DNA of 64,000 nucleotides, from assembly GCA_002787775.1 (NCBI GenBank), contig PCUW01000002.1:60498-124497 (forward strand), written 5' to 3'. This stretch comes from Bdellovibrionales bacterium CG12_big_fil_rev_8_21_14_0_65_38_15. GTDB taxonomy: Bacteria; Bdellovibrionota; Bacteriovoracia; Bacteriovoracales; Bacteriovoracaceae. Within the stretch, counting starts at the first letter, position 1. The number at the start of each line of letters is the position of its first letter. The position numbers were made by a program, and so were the translations under genes. This document shows, piece after piece, positions 8,973-17,593 of the stretch. The notes beneath the pieces were generated by a model, which was given only the letters and a program-made list of their open reading frames with translations, was not told the origin of the DNA and did not search any database.

Positions 8973-9030
8973 CCTTAACATTTGTTGTGATATCGTTTCT
9001 AACTAAAAAAAATTTAAGAGTTAGAGACCT

Positions 9031-10128
9031 ATGAATAAAGAAGAGCTAACACAGATCGTTGATGGTTTGTCACATAATTTAGATCTTATGATCAACCAAA
9101 GCCCATCGTGCCTGAAAATTATTTCAGCAAATGGTGAGCTGATCATGATGAATAAGACTGGTCTCGATTTAATTGAAGCTGAGGATATGGAAAGCGTCTT
9201 TGGTGCAGATGTTTACTTAATAGTCGAAGAAAGTCATCGCGAAAAATTTAAAAAATTTAATGAAGAGATTTGTAATGGAAAGAGTGGGCGATTAACTTTT
9301 GAAATTATTGGACTTAAGGGAACACACCGATGGATGGAGACTCATGCTTCTCCCTATATGCTGCCAAATGGTAAAATTGCCCATATCTCTATCACTAACG
9401 ATATAACAGAACTAAAAATTAAAAGAGATATTGAAGAGATTATCACTGACATAAGACAGAAATATATTGAATCCTATGATAAGCCTTTCTTATTTTTTAA
9501 TGAAGTGTTGAAGAATGTTCTCAATTGTATGAAAGCTGAATTTGGATATTTGGCTGAAGTTGTTTATGACAAAGAAAAACCATATTTAAGATCTTACGCC
9601 CTTTCTAATATCTCTTGGAATACAGAAATACGTAAATATTACGAAGAAAATAAAGAAAAAGGCTTAGTTTTTGAAGACTTAGATACTTTGTATGGTGAAG
9701 TTCTTAAAACAAAAAAAGTCTTTATTAGCAATGATGCAATAAATGATAAAAAAGCGAAAGGAGTACCAGTCGGTCATCCTGCTTTAAAATCTTTTTTAAG
9801 TGTACCTTTGTTTCACGCAGGTGAATTAGTCGCAACCTTTGGGATTGCCAACAGAATCGGGGGTTTTAGTTCTGACCTTGTAGATTTTTATCAGCCTCTA
9901 ATTCAATGTATTGGGGAGCTTGTAGGACTTCTCCAGTTGCAAAAGAAAAATAATGAATCAGAAAAAAAGCTTAAAGAACTCAATAACTACCTAGATCTTG
10001 CCCTGGAGGGTTCTAATCTTGGCGTATGGGAATGGAAGATACCAGAAAATACAGTTCGATATGATAAGCGTTGGGCCGAAATGATTGGATTTAAGGTCGA
10101 AGAAATACAACATACTTTTGAATTTTGA
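9031..10128 (+). CDS. Hybrid histidine kinase, N-terminal part (PAS-GAF-PAS), cut by TGA
   Basis: This 365-aa ORF is the sensory half of a hybrid kinase. It has a first PAS domain (about residues 10-130, ending HISITNDITELK), a GAF domain (about 150-300, with FLSVPLFHAGELVATFGIANR) and the first half of a second PAS domain (from about 320, LEGSNLGVWEWK). It stops at TGA in the middle of this PAS domain. The same frame then continues open without another stop into the kinase ORF at 10324. No transmembrane segment is visible, so the sensor would be cytoplasmic. Without the kinase half it can only bind ligand or a partner. Read as the 5' part of one broken gene; see the stop-codon entry. Confidence 0.7.
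   Translation: MNKEELTQIVDGLSHNLDLMINQSPSCLKIISANGELIMMNKTGLDLIEAEDMESVFGADVYLIVEESHREKFKKFNEEICNGKSGRLTFEIIGLKGTHRWMETHASPYMLPNGKIAHISITNDITELKIKRDIEEIITDIRQKYIESYDKPFLFFNEVLKNVLNCMKAEFGYLAEVVYDKEKPYLRSYALSNISWNTEIRKYYEENKEKGLVFEDLDTLYGEVLKTKKVFISNDAINDKKAKGVPVGHPALKSFLSVPLFHAGELVATFGIANRIGGFSSDLVDFYQPLIQCIGELVGLLQLQKKNNESEKKLKELNNYLDLALEGSNLGVWEWKIPENTVRYDKRWAEMIGFKVEEIQHTFEF
10126..10128 (+). other. In-frame TGA interrupting the hybrid kinase
   Basis: The TGA sits where PAS domains usually have Trp just before the HPDD segment: the frame reads HTFEF-stop-QSRLHPDDVDR. A single G-to-A change from TGG would give it. The frame continues as a normal PAS domain (KHANGEWIYILASAKF) up to the ORF-track start at 10324. 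Real nonsense mutation, readthrough and sequencing error cannot be told apart here. Confidence 0.85.
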
Positions 10129-10323
10129 CAATCAAGGCTTCATCCAGATGATGTCGATCGAACGTCTAAAGTTATTGATGATTATATTCAAGGAAAAACA
10201 AAACAATTTATTAATCCACACCGTCTAAAGCATGCAAATGGAGAATGGATCTATATTTTAGCGTCTGCTAAGTTTTCTGACTGGGGTGAAGATGGAAAGC
10301 CTATACGACTTACCGGCACCCAT

Positions 10324-11514
10324 ATGGATATTACCCAACAAAAAATTCAAGAGCTTGAGTTGATTGATGCTAGAAATAAAGCACTTCTAGCTGAAAAGGC
10401 GAAAACTTTATTTCTCGCCAATATGTCACATGAAATCAGAACTCCAATGAATGGTGTTATTGGAATGCTCGATTTATTAAATGAAACTAATCTTAATGAT
10501 GAACAGCGCGACATGATATCGACGATTCAGTATTGCGGCGACAGTTTAATGACAATCTTAAATGATATTCTTGATTTGACGAAAATCGAATCAGGAAAAC
10601 TTCATCTTGAAAATTTAGAATTTGATTTATTAAAACTTATTAGCGAAGTCATTTCTCTGTTCGATGCTGAGTGTGCGAAAAAAGGTATTACGTTGAAATT
10701 CATCAACGCGCTATCTCATCATCTCTTTATTGGTGATGTGACACGAATAAAGCAGGTTCTTATCAATCTTGTATCAAATGCGGTGAAATTTACAAGAAAA
10801 GGAAAAGTAGAAGTAGAAGTTATCGTTAACTCTAAAGCTCTTTCTCCTCAAAAGATGGAAGTTGAAATAACAGTTCGAGATACTGGGATTGGAATCTCAA
10901 AAGATGTGCAAAGAAAACTTTTTAATGACTTTATGCAAGCAGACGATTCTATAACGAGAGAGTTTGGTGGCACTGGACTGGGTCTTTCAATCTCAAAAAG
11001 ACTGGTACATTTAATGAAAGGAACAATCCATGTTTCTAGTGTTTTAGACACTGGCAGTGAATTTGTAGTTAATTTCCCTTTAAATTTAGCAAATAAACTT
11101 GATGCTAAATCTAAAATACAAGTTTTTGATGGTCGAGATCACCAATCATTGAAAATTTTAGTTGTTGAAGATAATGATATTAACTGTAAATTGATTCACG
11201 CGATGATGGATAAATTATATATCAATCATGATATTGTTCATGATGGAAAAGAAGCTGTAAGAATTATTGGAACAGACAATCCGTTAAATTACAATGTTAT
11301 CTTTATGGATCTTCAAATGCCGATAATGGATGGTTACGAAGCTTCGAAAAATATTTTTAATTATTGCCTAGTCAATTGTCCCAAAATTGTTCCTACCACA
11401 GCTAATGTTTTTGATGACGAACGTGTAAAGTGTAAGGCGTTGGGAATGTTTGATTTTCTACCAAAGCCTATAACTGTTCGTTCTTTAAGTGATCTTTTAC
11501 ATCGACTGACTTAA
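10324..11514 (+). CDS. Hybrid histidine kinase, C-terminal part (HisKA-HATPase-REC)
   Basis: This 396-aa ORF holds the catalytic half of the kinase. The phosphoacceptor H-box is NMSHEIRTPMNG with His at about residue 36 (about 467 of the uninterrupted gene). The N-box is INLVSNAVKF, the G-boxes are DTGIGIS and GGTGLGLSIS, and a C-terminal receiver domain has acidic VVEDND, phosphoacceptor Asp in FMDLQMP (about 329) and Lys in LPKPIT. All catalytic residues are intact, so the decay is recent or only apparent. No ribosome binding site precedes the ATG at 10324, so independent translation is doubtful. The coding frame extends back to the TGA at 10126. The gene ends 8 bp from the convergent cyclase. 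Confidence 0.75.
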   Translation: MDITQQKIQELELIDARNKALLAEKAKTLFLANMSHEIRTPMNGVIGMLDLLNETNLNDEQRDMISTIQYCGDSLMTILNDILDLTKIESGKLHLENLEFDLLKLISEVISLFDAECAKKGITLKFINALSHHLFIGDVTRIKQVLINLVSNAVKFTRKGKVEVEVIVNSKALSPQKMEVEITVRDTGIGISKDVQRKLFNDFMQADDSITREFGGTGLGLSISKRLVHLMKGTIHVSSVLDTGSEFVVNFPLNLANKLDAKSKIQVFDGRDHQSLKILVVEDNDINCKLIHAMMDKLYINHDIVHDGKEAVRIIGTDNPLNYNVIFMDLQMPIMDGYEASKNIFNYCLVNCPKIVPTTANVFDDERVKCKALGMFDFLPKPITVRSLSDLLHRLT

Positions 11515-11522
11515 AAAAAAAA

Positions 11523-13769
11523 TTATTTTGAGGTTAACGTATAAACTCCATCCCATTCTGGTGGGGGAGGTAGTTCTTTAAACTCTTGACATCTTTTAAT
11601 ATAAATTTCAGATGGGTTTGTTTTCTTTCCTTTTAGTTCTGGAAAACGCTGCCATTCTAGCTCTAATGTTTCTGTAAAAATGGTGATGGCTTCATCAAAT
11701 TTTTGAGATTTATAGGCTGTAATTCCTTGCTTGAATTTATACGCCAGATCTTTGAGGTATTCTGGAGCATCTTTTTGCGTATAGAGCAGATCAAATGTTG
11801 TCACTGGAACTGATTTTCCAACCACTTTAATCGTATCAAGCTCACGATATAAGAACTCATCACCAGCCAGCTTAACTGTCTCTCCGGCAATTTGAGTAAA
11901 GATACTATATTGTTTCGCTGATTCTTCTAGACGAGCGGCGAGGTTCACAGAATCGCCCATCATGGTGTAATTCATTCGCTGAGCTGAGCCCATATTTCCA
12001 GTAACAATCTCTCCAGAATTTAGGCCAATTCTCATGCGCATCTCATGCACGATCTTGGGCCATTTTTCTCCTTCAGATGTCCATTTTTTACGAAGTTCAC
12101 CAAGAGCTACTTGCATACGATGGGCAACCATACAGCCGCGGTAGGCATGATCTTCAAGTGGCATAGGTGCACCGAAAAAGGCGATGATAGCATCACCCTC
12201 ATACTTATCAAGAGTACCTTTTTCTTCAAGCAAGATATCAGTCATGACAGTGAGGTATTCGTTTAGAAGTTCAACCAGCTGAGTGGCAGAGAGTTGCTCT
12301 GAAAAGGTTGAAAACCCTTGAATGTCAGTAAACAGCGCTGTTCTAATACCGCAGTCTCCACCAAGCTTTGGAGGCTCTCCAGAGGCATACATATCATCAA
12401 TAAGTTCAGGTGAAATATAAGTACTGAAGGCACTCTTTAAAAAGGCTTTGTCTTTATTGGCAAGATAGAAGTTTAAAAATGTTGTCCACGAATAACAAGC
12501 CACGACTGACAAGAGAATGAAGAACATCCCGACTTCATAACCATTAGGTAAGAAGTATTTAAGATCTATATAATAAACACTGGCGCAAATAATAATTAAG
12601 GCAGCAACATCTAAAAGAGCATTTTTAAAAAGCTGAACTAAAAGAATTAAGAGCGTACACACCGTCAGCATAATCCACGTTACATTCATGGACTCTGATT
12701 GTGGTTTGTAGGCTTTACCGGTTAAAAGTTGGTTAACAACGTTCATATGAGTATAAATACCAGGTGTCTGAGGATTAATTGGAGTATGTCTTAGATCGTG
12801 AGCACCATAGGCCGTCGATGCTACAAAGATAATATTATCTTTTAACGTAAAGAGCATTCTTTGATCATCATCTGGTGCATTTAAAATATCTTTGATACTG
12901 ACTCGTTGAAACTGGGATTCATCTCCAAGCCAGCTAATTTTAAGAGCGCCTTTTGAGTTCACTGGAAATTCAATATTGTTAGCGATTAATCGACTGCCGT
13001 CGCCCTCTTGGACGACTAGTTTTGTTTTTTCACCGGTGAAGGCCTCATAGATAGAAACAGAGAAGCTGGGAAAATATATATCATCAACGTTTGATACAAC
13101 AAAGTAATGTCTAAAAACGCCATCAATGTCAGCGGTAGCTTGAATATGGCCAAGAAGTGGATTCGAGTTAATGATGGTATCAATTGGCCAAACCTCTTTT
13201 GAAACATGGTGCTTGTTGAGGTTGTAGCCACCTGCGGCCTGAGAATCCATAATAAAGTTATAAAGTGAATCTGGAAGTTCCTCAAAAGAGTTCTCTTTTG
13301 GAATCTCATTTACATCCATTGAATAAGGAATGATGACGTGATGGCCTTCTTTGCTTTGAAATTCTTCAATCGATCTGGCAAGCGCTATATCTGGAGACTC
13401 TACATTACAAGCAACTTCATCTTCAGGAAAGAATACGTCGAAGGCGACAACTTTTGCGCCATAGATATTCATTTTTCTCATGAACTCGGCCCAGCGAACC
13501 CTTGTCCAAGGCCATCTTCCTATCGCTTGCAAAGATTCATCATCAATGGCGGCGAGGACAATTTTAGGCTGTTTAGCTTCTTTATCTAGAATACTCCTCA
13601 TTCGAAGGTCGTAAAAACGATCTTCGAGATAGGAGGCGTAAATTGGTGGTTTATCTACTTCAATTTGTTGGGCCGAAAGCTCTCGACTGATTTGATGCAT
13701 GACCGTCGAGAAAATACAAAAGACTAGAATTAGAAAGATACCGCCAAATTTAAGAACTTTTGAAAACAT
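11523..13769 (-). CDS. CHASE2-domain class III adenylate/guanylate cyclase
   Basis: This is a 748-aa membrane cyclase. After an N-terminal membrane segment comes an extracytoplasmic CHASE2 sensor domain (about residues 35-350; IVLAAIDDESLQAIGRWPW and AKVVAFDVFF are typical). About three transmembrane helices follow (about 355-440), then a class III nucleotidyl cyclase domain (about 475-660). The metal-binding aspartates are in FTDIQGF and KYEGDAIIAFFGAP, and MGDSVNLAARLE carries the conserved Asn/Arg segment. A TPR-like tail follows. The enzyme should make cAMP or cGMP in the cytoplasm in response to an envelope signal. It is the last gene of an operon with the TPR-barrel gene (8 bp gap) and the FecR-domain gene. 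Substrate specificity (ATP versus GTP) was not decided. Confidence 0.9.
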   Translation of the reverse strand: MFSKVLKFGGIFLILVFCIFSTVMHQISRELSAQQIEVDKPPIYASYLEDRFYDLRMRSILDKEAKQPKIVLAAIDDESLQAIGRWPWTRVRWAEFMRKMNIYGAKVVAFDVFFPEDEVACNVESPDIALARSIEEFQSKEGHHVIIPYSMDVNEIPKENSFEELPDSLYNFIMDSQAAGGYNLNKHHVSKEVWPIDTIINSNPLLGHIQATADIDGVFRHYFVVSNVDDIYFPSFSVSIYEAFTGEKTKLVVQEGDGSRLIANNIEFPVNSKGALKISWLGDESQFQRVSIKDILNAPDDDQRMLFTLKDNIIFVASTAYGAHDLRHTPINPQTPGIYTHMNVVNQLLTGKAYKPQSESMNVTWIMLTVCTLLILLVQLFKNALLDVAALIIICASVYYIDLKYFLPNGYEVGMFFILLSVVACYSWTTFLNFYLANKDKAFLKSAFSTYISPELIDDMYASGEPPKLGGDCGIRTALFTDIQGFSTFSEQLSATQLVELLNEYLTVMTDILLEEKGTLDKYEGDAIIAFFGAPMPLEDHAYRGCMVAHRMQVALGELRKKWTSEGEKWPKIVHEMRMRIGLNSGEIVTGNMGSAQRMNYTMMGDSVNLAARLEESAKQYSIFTQIAGETVKLAGDEFLYRELDTIKVVGKSVPVTTFDLLYTQKDAPEYLKDLAYKFKQGITAYKSQKFDEAITIFTETLELEWQRFPELKGKKTNPSEIYIKRCQEFKELPPPPEWDGVYTLTSK

Positions 13770-13777
13770 TAAAGCTC

Positions 13778-15361
13778 CTAATACTTAATTCTAAATCTTA
13801 TGCCTGCGACATGTTTGGTGTATTCATATCGAAGCGTATCGTTGGACATATTTTTAGTGTAGTCGTAAGTCAATTGCATTGAAACGTAGTCATTAATCTT
13901 CTTGATAAGTTTAAAAGAAGGATTAATTGTTTTTTCTGTACCACGTGTTTCAGATTGAAGTTTGGTATCTAGGATTGTTAAACCCAAACCAGCAGAAAGA
14001 GTGAAGTTAGAGATAAAATTAGGTCTTAGGTGATCAACGCGAAATAAGAACGCATTAGTTGAATTAAGTTCGGTCTCGGCACTTATAAAGTCAGCATTTA
14101 CCAAAGCAATAAATAGCGTTCCAGTAGAAGTCACAATAATTTGATCTGCAGCTAATGTTATTGTTTTGTTATTTTGTGCTTCTGTGAAGGCTTGATAATC
14201 TTTAATTTTAAATCGAAGAGTGGTATCGCCATAAGTATTAAGTTTTAGAGTTTCAAAAAAAGAGATAGTTGTTGATCGGGCAAAGAGGATCTTCTGCTTT
14301 TGTTGTAAACGATCGCGAGCAATATACTTATAGTCAAAGCCAACTCCAAATGTGGCTGGCTTTTCTTTGAATGTATGTTCTCTTTTAAAAACGGTACTCG
14401 CAGTAATGTCATAGGAATCATTTTGAAATACTGTTGGCTCGGATGTCTCTGCGTACTTTTTGTTATTAATCCTTAGTGATGGTTCGATTAGGTACTTTCC
14501 TTTAAAGGCTGCCAAGTATTTAGCATTAAAGGTTGAATCAAAAATATAAGATTCTTTTTGAGTTGCCGCTGCTGTTGGAACATCGGTAGCTAACGTCACA
14601 TTGTTATCGTAGTTTACTTCTTGTTGAAAACTAATGTCCCATCTTTGTTCAGGAATTAACTTTCCATTGATTAAGCGATTTGGATCAAGTCCATAACGAA
14701 CTTGAATTTCTTTAATACGTGTTTCAATTTCAGGAGCAATATCACTTTTCTCATTTGATTTTCGAGCTTGCTCCATTTGAGGAAGAACGTAAGACTCAAC
14801 CAGTCTATTAGCGTCGTCTCGTGATTCGGCCATAGAGAGTAGTACTTCTCCTAGCTGAAAGCGAGAAACTTGAACGAGGTCTTTATCTGTCTGCGGATGT
14901 TTTCCAAGTTTAATATAATAATCTCTGGCCGATTGATAATCCTCAAGAATCTGAGAGATATGGGCCATATAATAAAGTGACTCTGTTTCTTTATACTTTA
15001 ATGAATATGATTTCTTAAAAGACTGCAGGGACATTCTAAGATCACTGTTGGCATAAGAGGCTTGGCCAAATTCATACCAAATATCAGGAGCATCACTTTT
15101 TAATTGAATCGCGCGCCTTAAGGCGAGTCCTGCTTTTTCATAATTTTGTAATTTGTTATAGGCGATACCTAAAAGATAAAACTTTGTGGCAATTTGTTTT
15201 TGGTTTGGCTTAAATTTTTCAAGACTTTCAACCATCGTTTGATAAGAACCTAACTTATAATTTGTAATTGCATCAGTGAGTACATCAGCTCTTGCTGGCA
15301 GCTGAAAACAAAGACTCAGCAACATCAAGGCCAAGAATGATGGTTGTTTATTGAACGTCAT
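13778..15361 (-). CDS. TPR-repeat protein with C-terminal outer-membrane beta-barrel
   Basis: This 527-aa protein has a signal peptide (MTFNKQPSFLALMLLSLCFQLPARA). Four to five TPR-like helical repeats follow (about residues 40-200; AGLALRRAIQLKSDAPDIWYEFGQASYAN and similar). The second half is a run of alternating amphipathic beta strands ending in an aromatic residue (AGIRFRIKY), the usual end of an outer-membrane barrel. Periplasmic TPR plus a barrel is the plan of Slam/DUF560, PgaA and BcsC-type exporters, but I cannot place it in any one of them. It lies between the FecR-domain gene (about 90 bp upstream) and the CHASE2 cyclase (8 bp downstream), so it probably shares their envelope-sensing role. 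Confidence 0.7.
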   Translation of the reverse strand: MTFNKQPSFLALMLLSLCFQLPARADVLTDAITNYKLGSYQTMVESLEKFKPNQKQIATKFYLLGIAYNKLQNYEKAGLALRRAIQLKSDAPDIWYEFGQASYANSDLRMSLQSFKKSYSLKYKETESLYYMAHISQILEDYQSARDYYIKLGKHPQTDKDLVQVSRFQLGEVLLSMAESRDDANRLVESYVLPQMEQARKSNEKSDIAPEIETRIKEIQVRYGLDPNRLINGKLIPEQRWDISFQQEVNYDNNVTLATDVPTAAATQKESYIFDSTFNAKYLAAFKGKYLIEPSLRINNKKYAETSEPTVFQNDSYDITASTVFKREHTFKEKPATFGVGFDYKYIARDRLQQKQKILFARSTTISFFETLKLNTYGDTTLRFKIKDYQAFTEAQNNKTITLAADQIIVTSTGTLFIALVNADFISAETELNSTNAFLFRVDHLRPNFISNFTLSAGLGLTILDTKLQSETRGTEKTINPSFKLIKKINDYVSMQLTYDYTKNMSNDTLRYEYTKHVAGIRFRIKY

Positions 15362-15450
15362 CGCAAATCCGTTTGCTATAGTAGGTTATTTTCTAATAAT
15401 CCTATATATTTTAAGATGATATGCGATTTATTACTAGGGAGAATCAGTCT

Positions 15451-16767
15451 TTATTGGACATTAAGATTAAAGTTGACCGTTGAGGTTGAGTTACTCAGTC
15501 CCAGGTCCTGGTTATCAGTAATAGTTTCTTGTGCATCTACCAATAGCTCTCCACCAGTTTCAAGTAATTGAGCTTCTTCTTGTGTTTGAGCTACAGCCAC
15601 AGTTGGACCTGCAAGCAGTGGGTTGCCAGCTGGGGCACCACCGACTGAGGCAGGGGAGCGAGCTGCTGTTTGAGTTTGAATGGCGACTTGATTCGCTGTA
15701 TTTAGCGATACCACGACAGTATCAATTGATTTTGCCGCTTCCATATTAACCACTCCTGTATTTGATAAAACACTCGAAGCACCAGTTAGAATTGGAAGAC
15801 CAGTGTTTGTATCAATCGGAGCATTCTTTGGAGGTAGTAGTAAGTTACCTGTTGCTACATCGACGACCGCACCTGCAGCTGCCGTATTTGTTATTTTCGT
15901 TGGAGCAAAACCATTTTTAACAGTGTTGGCAGCCGCAGTTGCTTTATTCACAACTGTTTGACCTGATGACTTAGCCACTTGGCTTTCAACTTTTGCTTTA
16001 TTAGAAAACTTTTGACCGTTAACCCCTGGTGGAACAATCGATTTAACTGGTTTTACAGCGGCACTAGATTCACTAGGCTCTTCTGCAGAACCAGACTGAT
16101 TTTTTTCCATATTTTCTAATTGCATTGGATTAATTTTAACTGGAATCGTTGCAGTACCAGTTTCAGGAGATGAACCAGAAAATTGTCCACGAGTCACGGT
16201 AACAGCTTGATCAGACGATACAATTCTTTCAAGTCGAGTTTGATCAAAGAGATCAGCAGATTTACCAAAAGAGGTAAGGGACGCCATCGCAACAGCACCT
16301 TCAAAAGTTACTAGAGATGTAAAGTCATTAGACGGATTATAGTCAACTTGAAAATCTGTACCACGAACACCCATGGCTGCTGTTTTTGTTTTAATGAATA
16401 GTTTGGATTTATCTTTCTTATCCATTTCCATATAGTTCTTGGAAACTTTTGATCTAAGCTGACCCTTTACAAGGGTCACAATTCCAGGATCGTTCTCTGG
16501 GAACTTATCAATTTTCATTTGAGAATTTGGACCTAAATTCATTTGAGATTTATCGATGAAAAGAAGTTTTACGAAACTTTTATCAGCTGTTTTAACCTGA
16601 GTTCCTTCTTTGAACCACATGCCCTGTTTCGCTTCAACGACTTTGCCATCAGGCATTTGTGCCATGGCCTTGCCTCTTACAACAATCGCCTTTGCAACGT
16701 CACCAGCGCCAGCAAAGGCGAAAGATGACATTGAGATCAATACAGATAGAAGAATTTTAAGCATCAT
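15451..16767 (-). CDS. Exported FecR-domain protein
   Basis: This 438-aa protein has a signal peptide (MMLKILLSVLISMSSFAFA) and a FecR domain at about residues 25-165. Visible FecR features are the SH3-like opening (VRGKAMAQMPDG), TADKSFVKLLFIDKSQMNLGPNS and KTKTAAMGVRGTDFQV. The rest (about 180-438) is low complexity, rich in Ala, Thr, Val, Asn and Gln. It lacks an N-terminal anti-sigma segment or transmembrane helix, so it is the secreted FecR type, probably a surface or periplasmic carbohydrate- or peptidoglycan-binding module. I moved the start from 16809 to the ATG at 16765-16767 because AAGGA lies 8 nt upstream and the signal peptide begins there. First gene of the FecR/TPR-barrel/CHASE2-cyclase operon. 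Confidence 0.8.
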   Translation of the reverse strand: MMLKILLSVLISMSSFAFAGAGDVAKAIVVRGKAMAQMPDGKVVEAKQGMWFKEGTQVKTADKSFVKLLFIDKSQMNLGPNSQMKIDKFPENDPGIVTLVKGQLRSKVSKNYMEMDKKDKSKLFIKTKTAAMGVRGTDFQVDYNPSNDFTSLVTFEGAVAMASLTSFGKSADLFDQTRLERIVSSDQAVTVTRGQFSGSSPETGTATIPVKINPMQLENMEKNQSGSAEEPSESSAAVKPVKSIVPPGVNGQKFSNKAKVESQVAKSSGQTVVNKATAAANTVKNGFAPTKITNTAAAGAVVDVATGNLLLPPKNAPIDTNTGLPILTGASSVLSNTGVVNMEAAKSIDTVVVSLNTANQVAIQTQTAARSPASVGGAPAGNPLLAGPTVAVAQTQEEAQLLETGGELLVDAQETITDNQDLGLSNSTSTVNFNLNVQ

Positions 16768-16776
16768 AGTTGTAGT

Positions 16777-16799
16777 CCTTAAACTTAATTCACTTAAGG
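16777..16799 (-). promoter_or_regulatory. Inverted repeat covering the FecR-gene ribosome binding site
   Basis: In mRNA sense, CCTTAA pairs with TTAAGG across an 11-nt loop. The second arm includes the AAGGA ribosome binding site of the FecR-domain gene, so the hairpin could mask translation starts. The stem is short (6 bp, AT-rich), so the effect is speculative. Confidence 0.3.
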
Positions 16800-16915
16800 T
16801 TATCGACATTTTAGAGTCGAACTTGATGAAATAGGCTAAGTCCTAGAAAAGACGTAAAATGGGGTTTTTCTTTTTTAAAAACCGACAACTTTTGTTGCTT
16901 TGGTTGGCTAAGTGA

Positions 16916-17593
16916 TTAAAAGAACACGATTCCAAAGTTAATCATAAAGATGGAGGTGTAGATATTAGTTCGGACCTTATCGGTGTTTAGAGTTTCAACA
17001 TTTTTGAAGTCTGAATTATCTAGTAAAGCGATCTCATAGGCGGTCTGATACGAATATAAAAACTCGATAAAGGTAGGTTTTAAGTATTTAGTCGCTAAAC
17101 CTTCTTCAAATCCAAGAGCAACCAGCCAGCCTCGTGATGTATAGGAGTAGCGGTACTCTTCTTTGTATGCCCCACTTTCGATCGTAAAGTCCTCGAGCTT
17201 AAAGGTATTTAAGGACCAAACGGGGCCGACGGACAAATAGCATTTCCAATTTCCATTTTCTTTCACATCGAAGTAGTAGCGAGCTGTTGGAGCAAAGTTG
17301 ACGTGATTAAAACTACCTTCACCTTGCACTCGAGTATTACCAATTTGGTAAGTCAGTTTTTCCATTTCACCGAAAGCGATGAAAGAAGTGAGGTTAAATT
17401 CCCAGCGCTTAAATTTATAGCCAAAGTTTGTATTAAAACCAATCCCCAGAGCATTGTCTTGGCTGTGATCAATATACTTAAGATGACTAAAAGCCGTCGA
17501 GAAGCCACCTTTTAAAGCGAACTCATTTTCGTAAGCAAAAACAAACGTTGAGTTCAATAGCGTTAGAATAAAGAGTAGAAGTTTAGAATTCAT
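16916..17593 (-). CDS. Putative outer-membrane beta-barrel protein
   Basis: This 225-aa protein has a signal peptide (MNSKLLLFILTLLNSTFVFA). The mature part consists of alternating polar/hydrophobic beta strands with many aromatic residues, ending SIFMINFGIVFF with a terminal Phe, as in small 8-12 strand outer-membrane barrels. No named family is recognised. Its ATG overlaps the end of the upstream DUF3943-like gene by 11 bp, so the two are translationally coupled and probably work together in the envelope. Confidence 0.7.
   Translation of the reverse strand: MNSKLLLFILTLLNSTFVFAYENEFALKGGFSTAFSHLKYIDHSQDNALGIGFNTNFGYKFKRWEFNLTSFIAFGEMEKLTYQIGNTRVQGEGSFNHVNFAPTARYYFDVKENGNWKCYLSVGPVWSLNTFKLEDFTIESGAYKEEYRYSYTSRGWLVALGFEEGLATKYLKPTFIEFLYSYQTAYEIALLDNSDFKNVETLNTDKVRTNIYTSIFMINFGIVFF

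Noticed and set aside
11515-11523. A run between the kinase and cyclase genes as a terminator
   Set aside because: There is no stem beside the A run; it is simply the 8-bp convergent gap.
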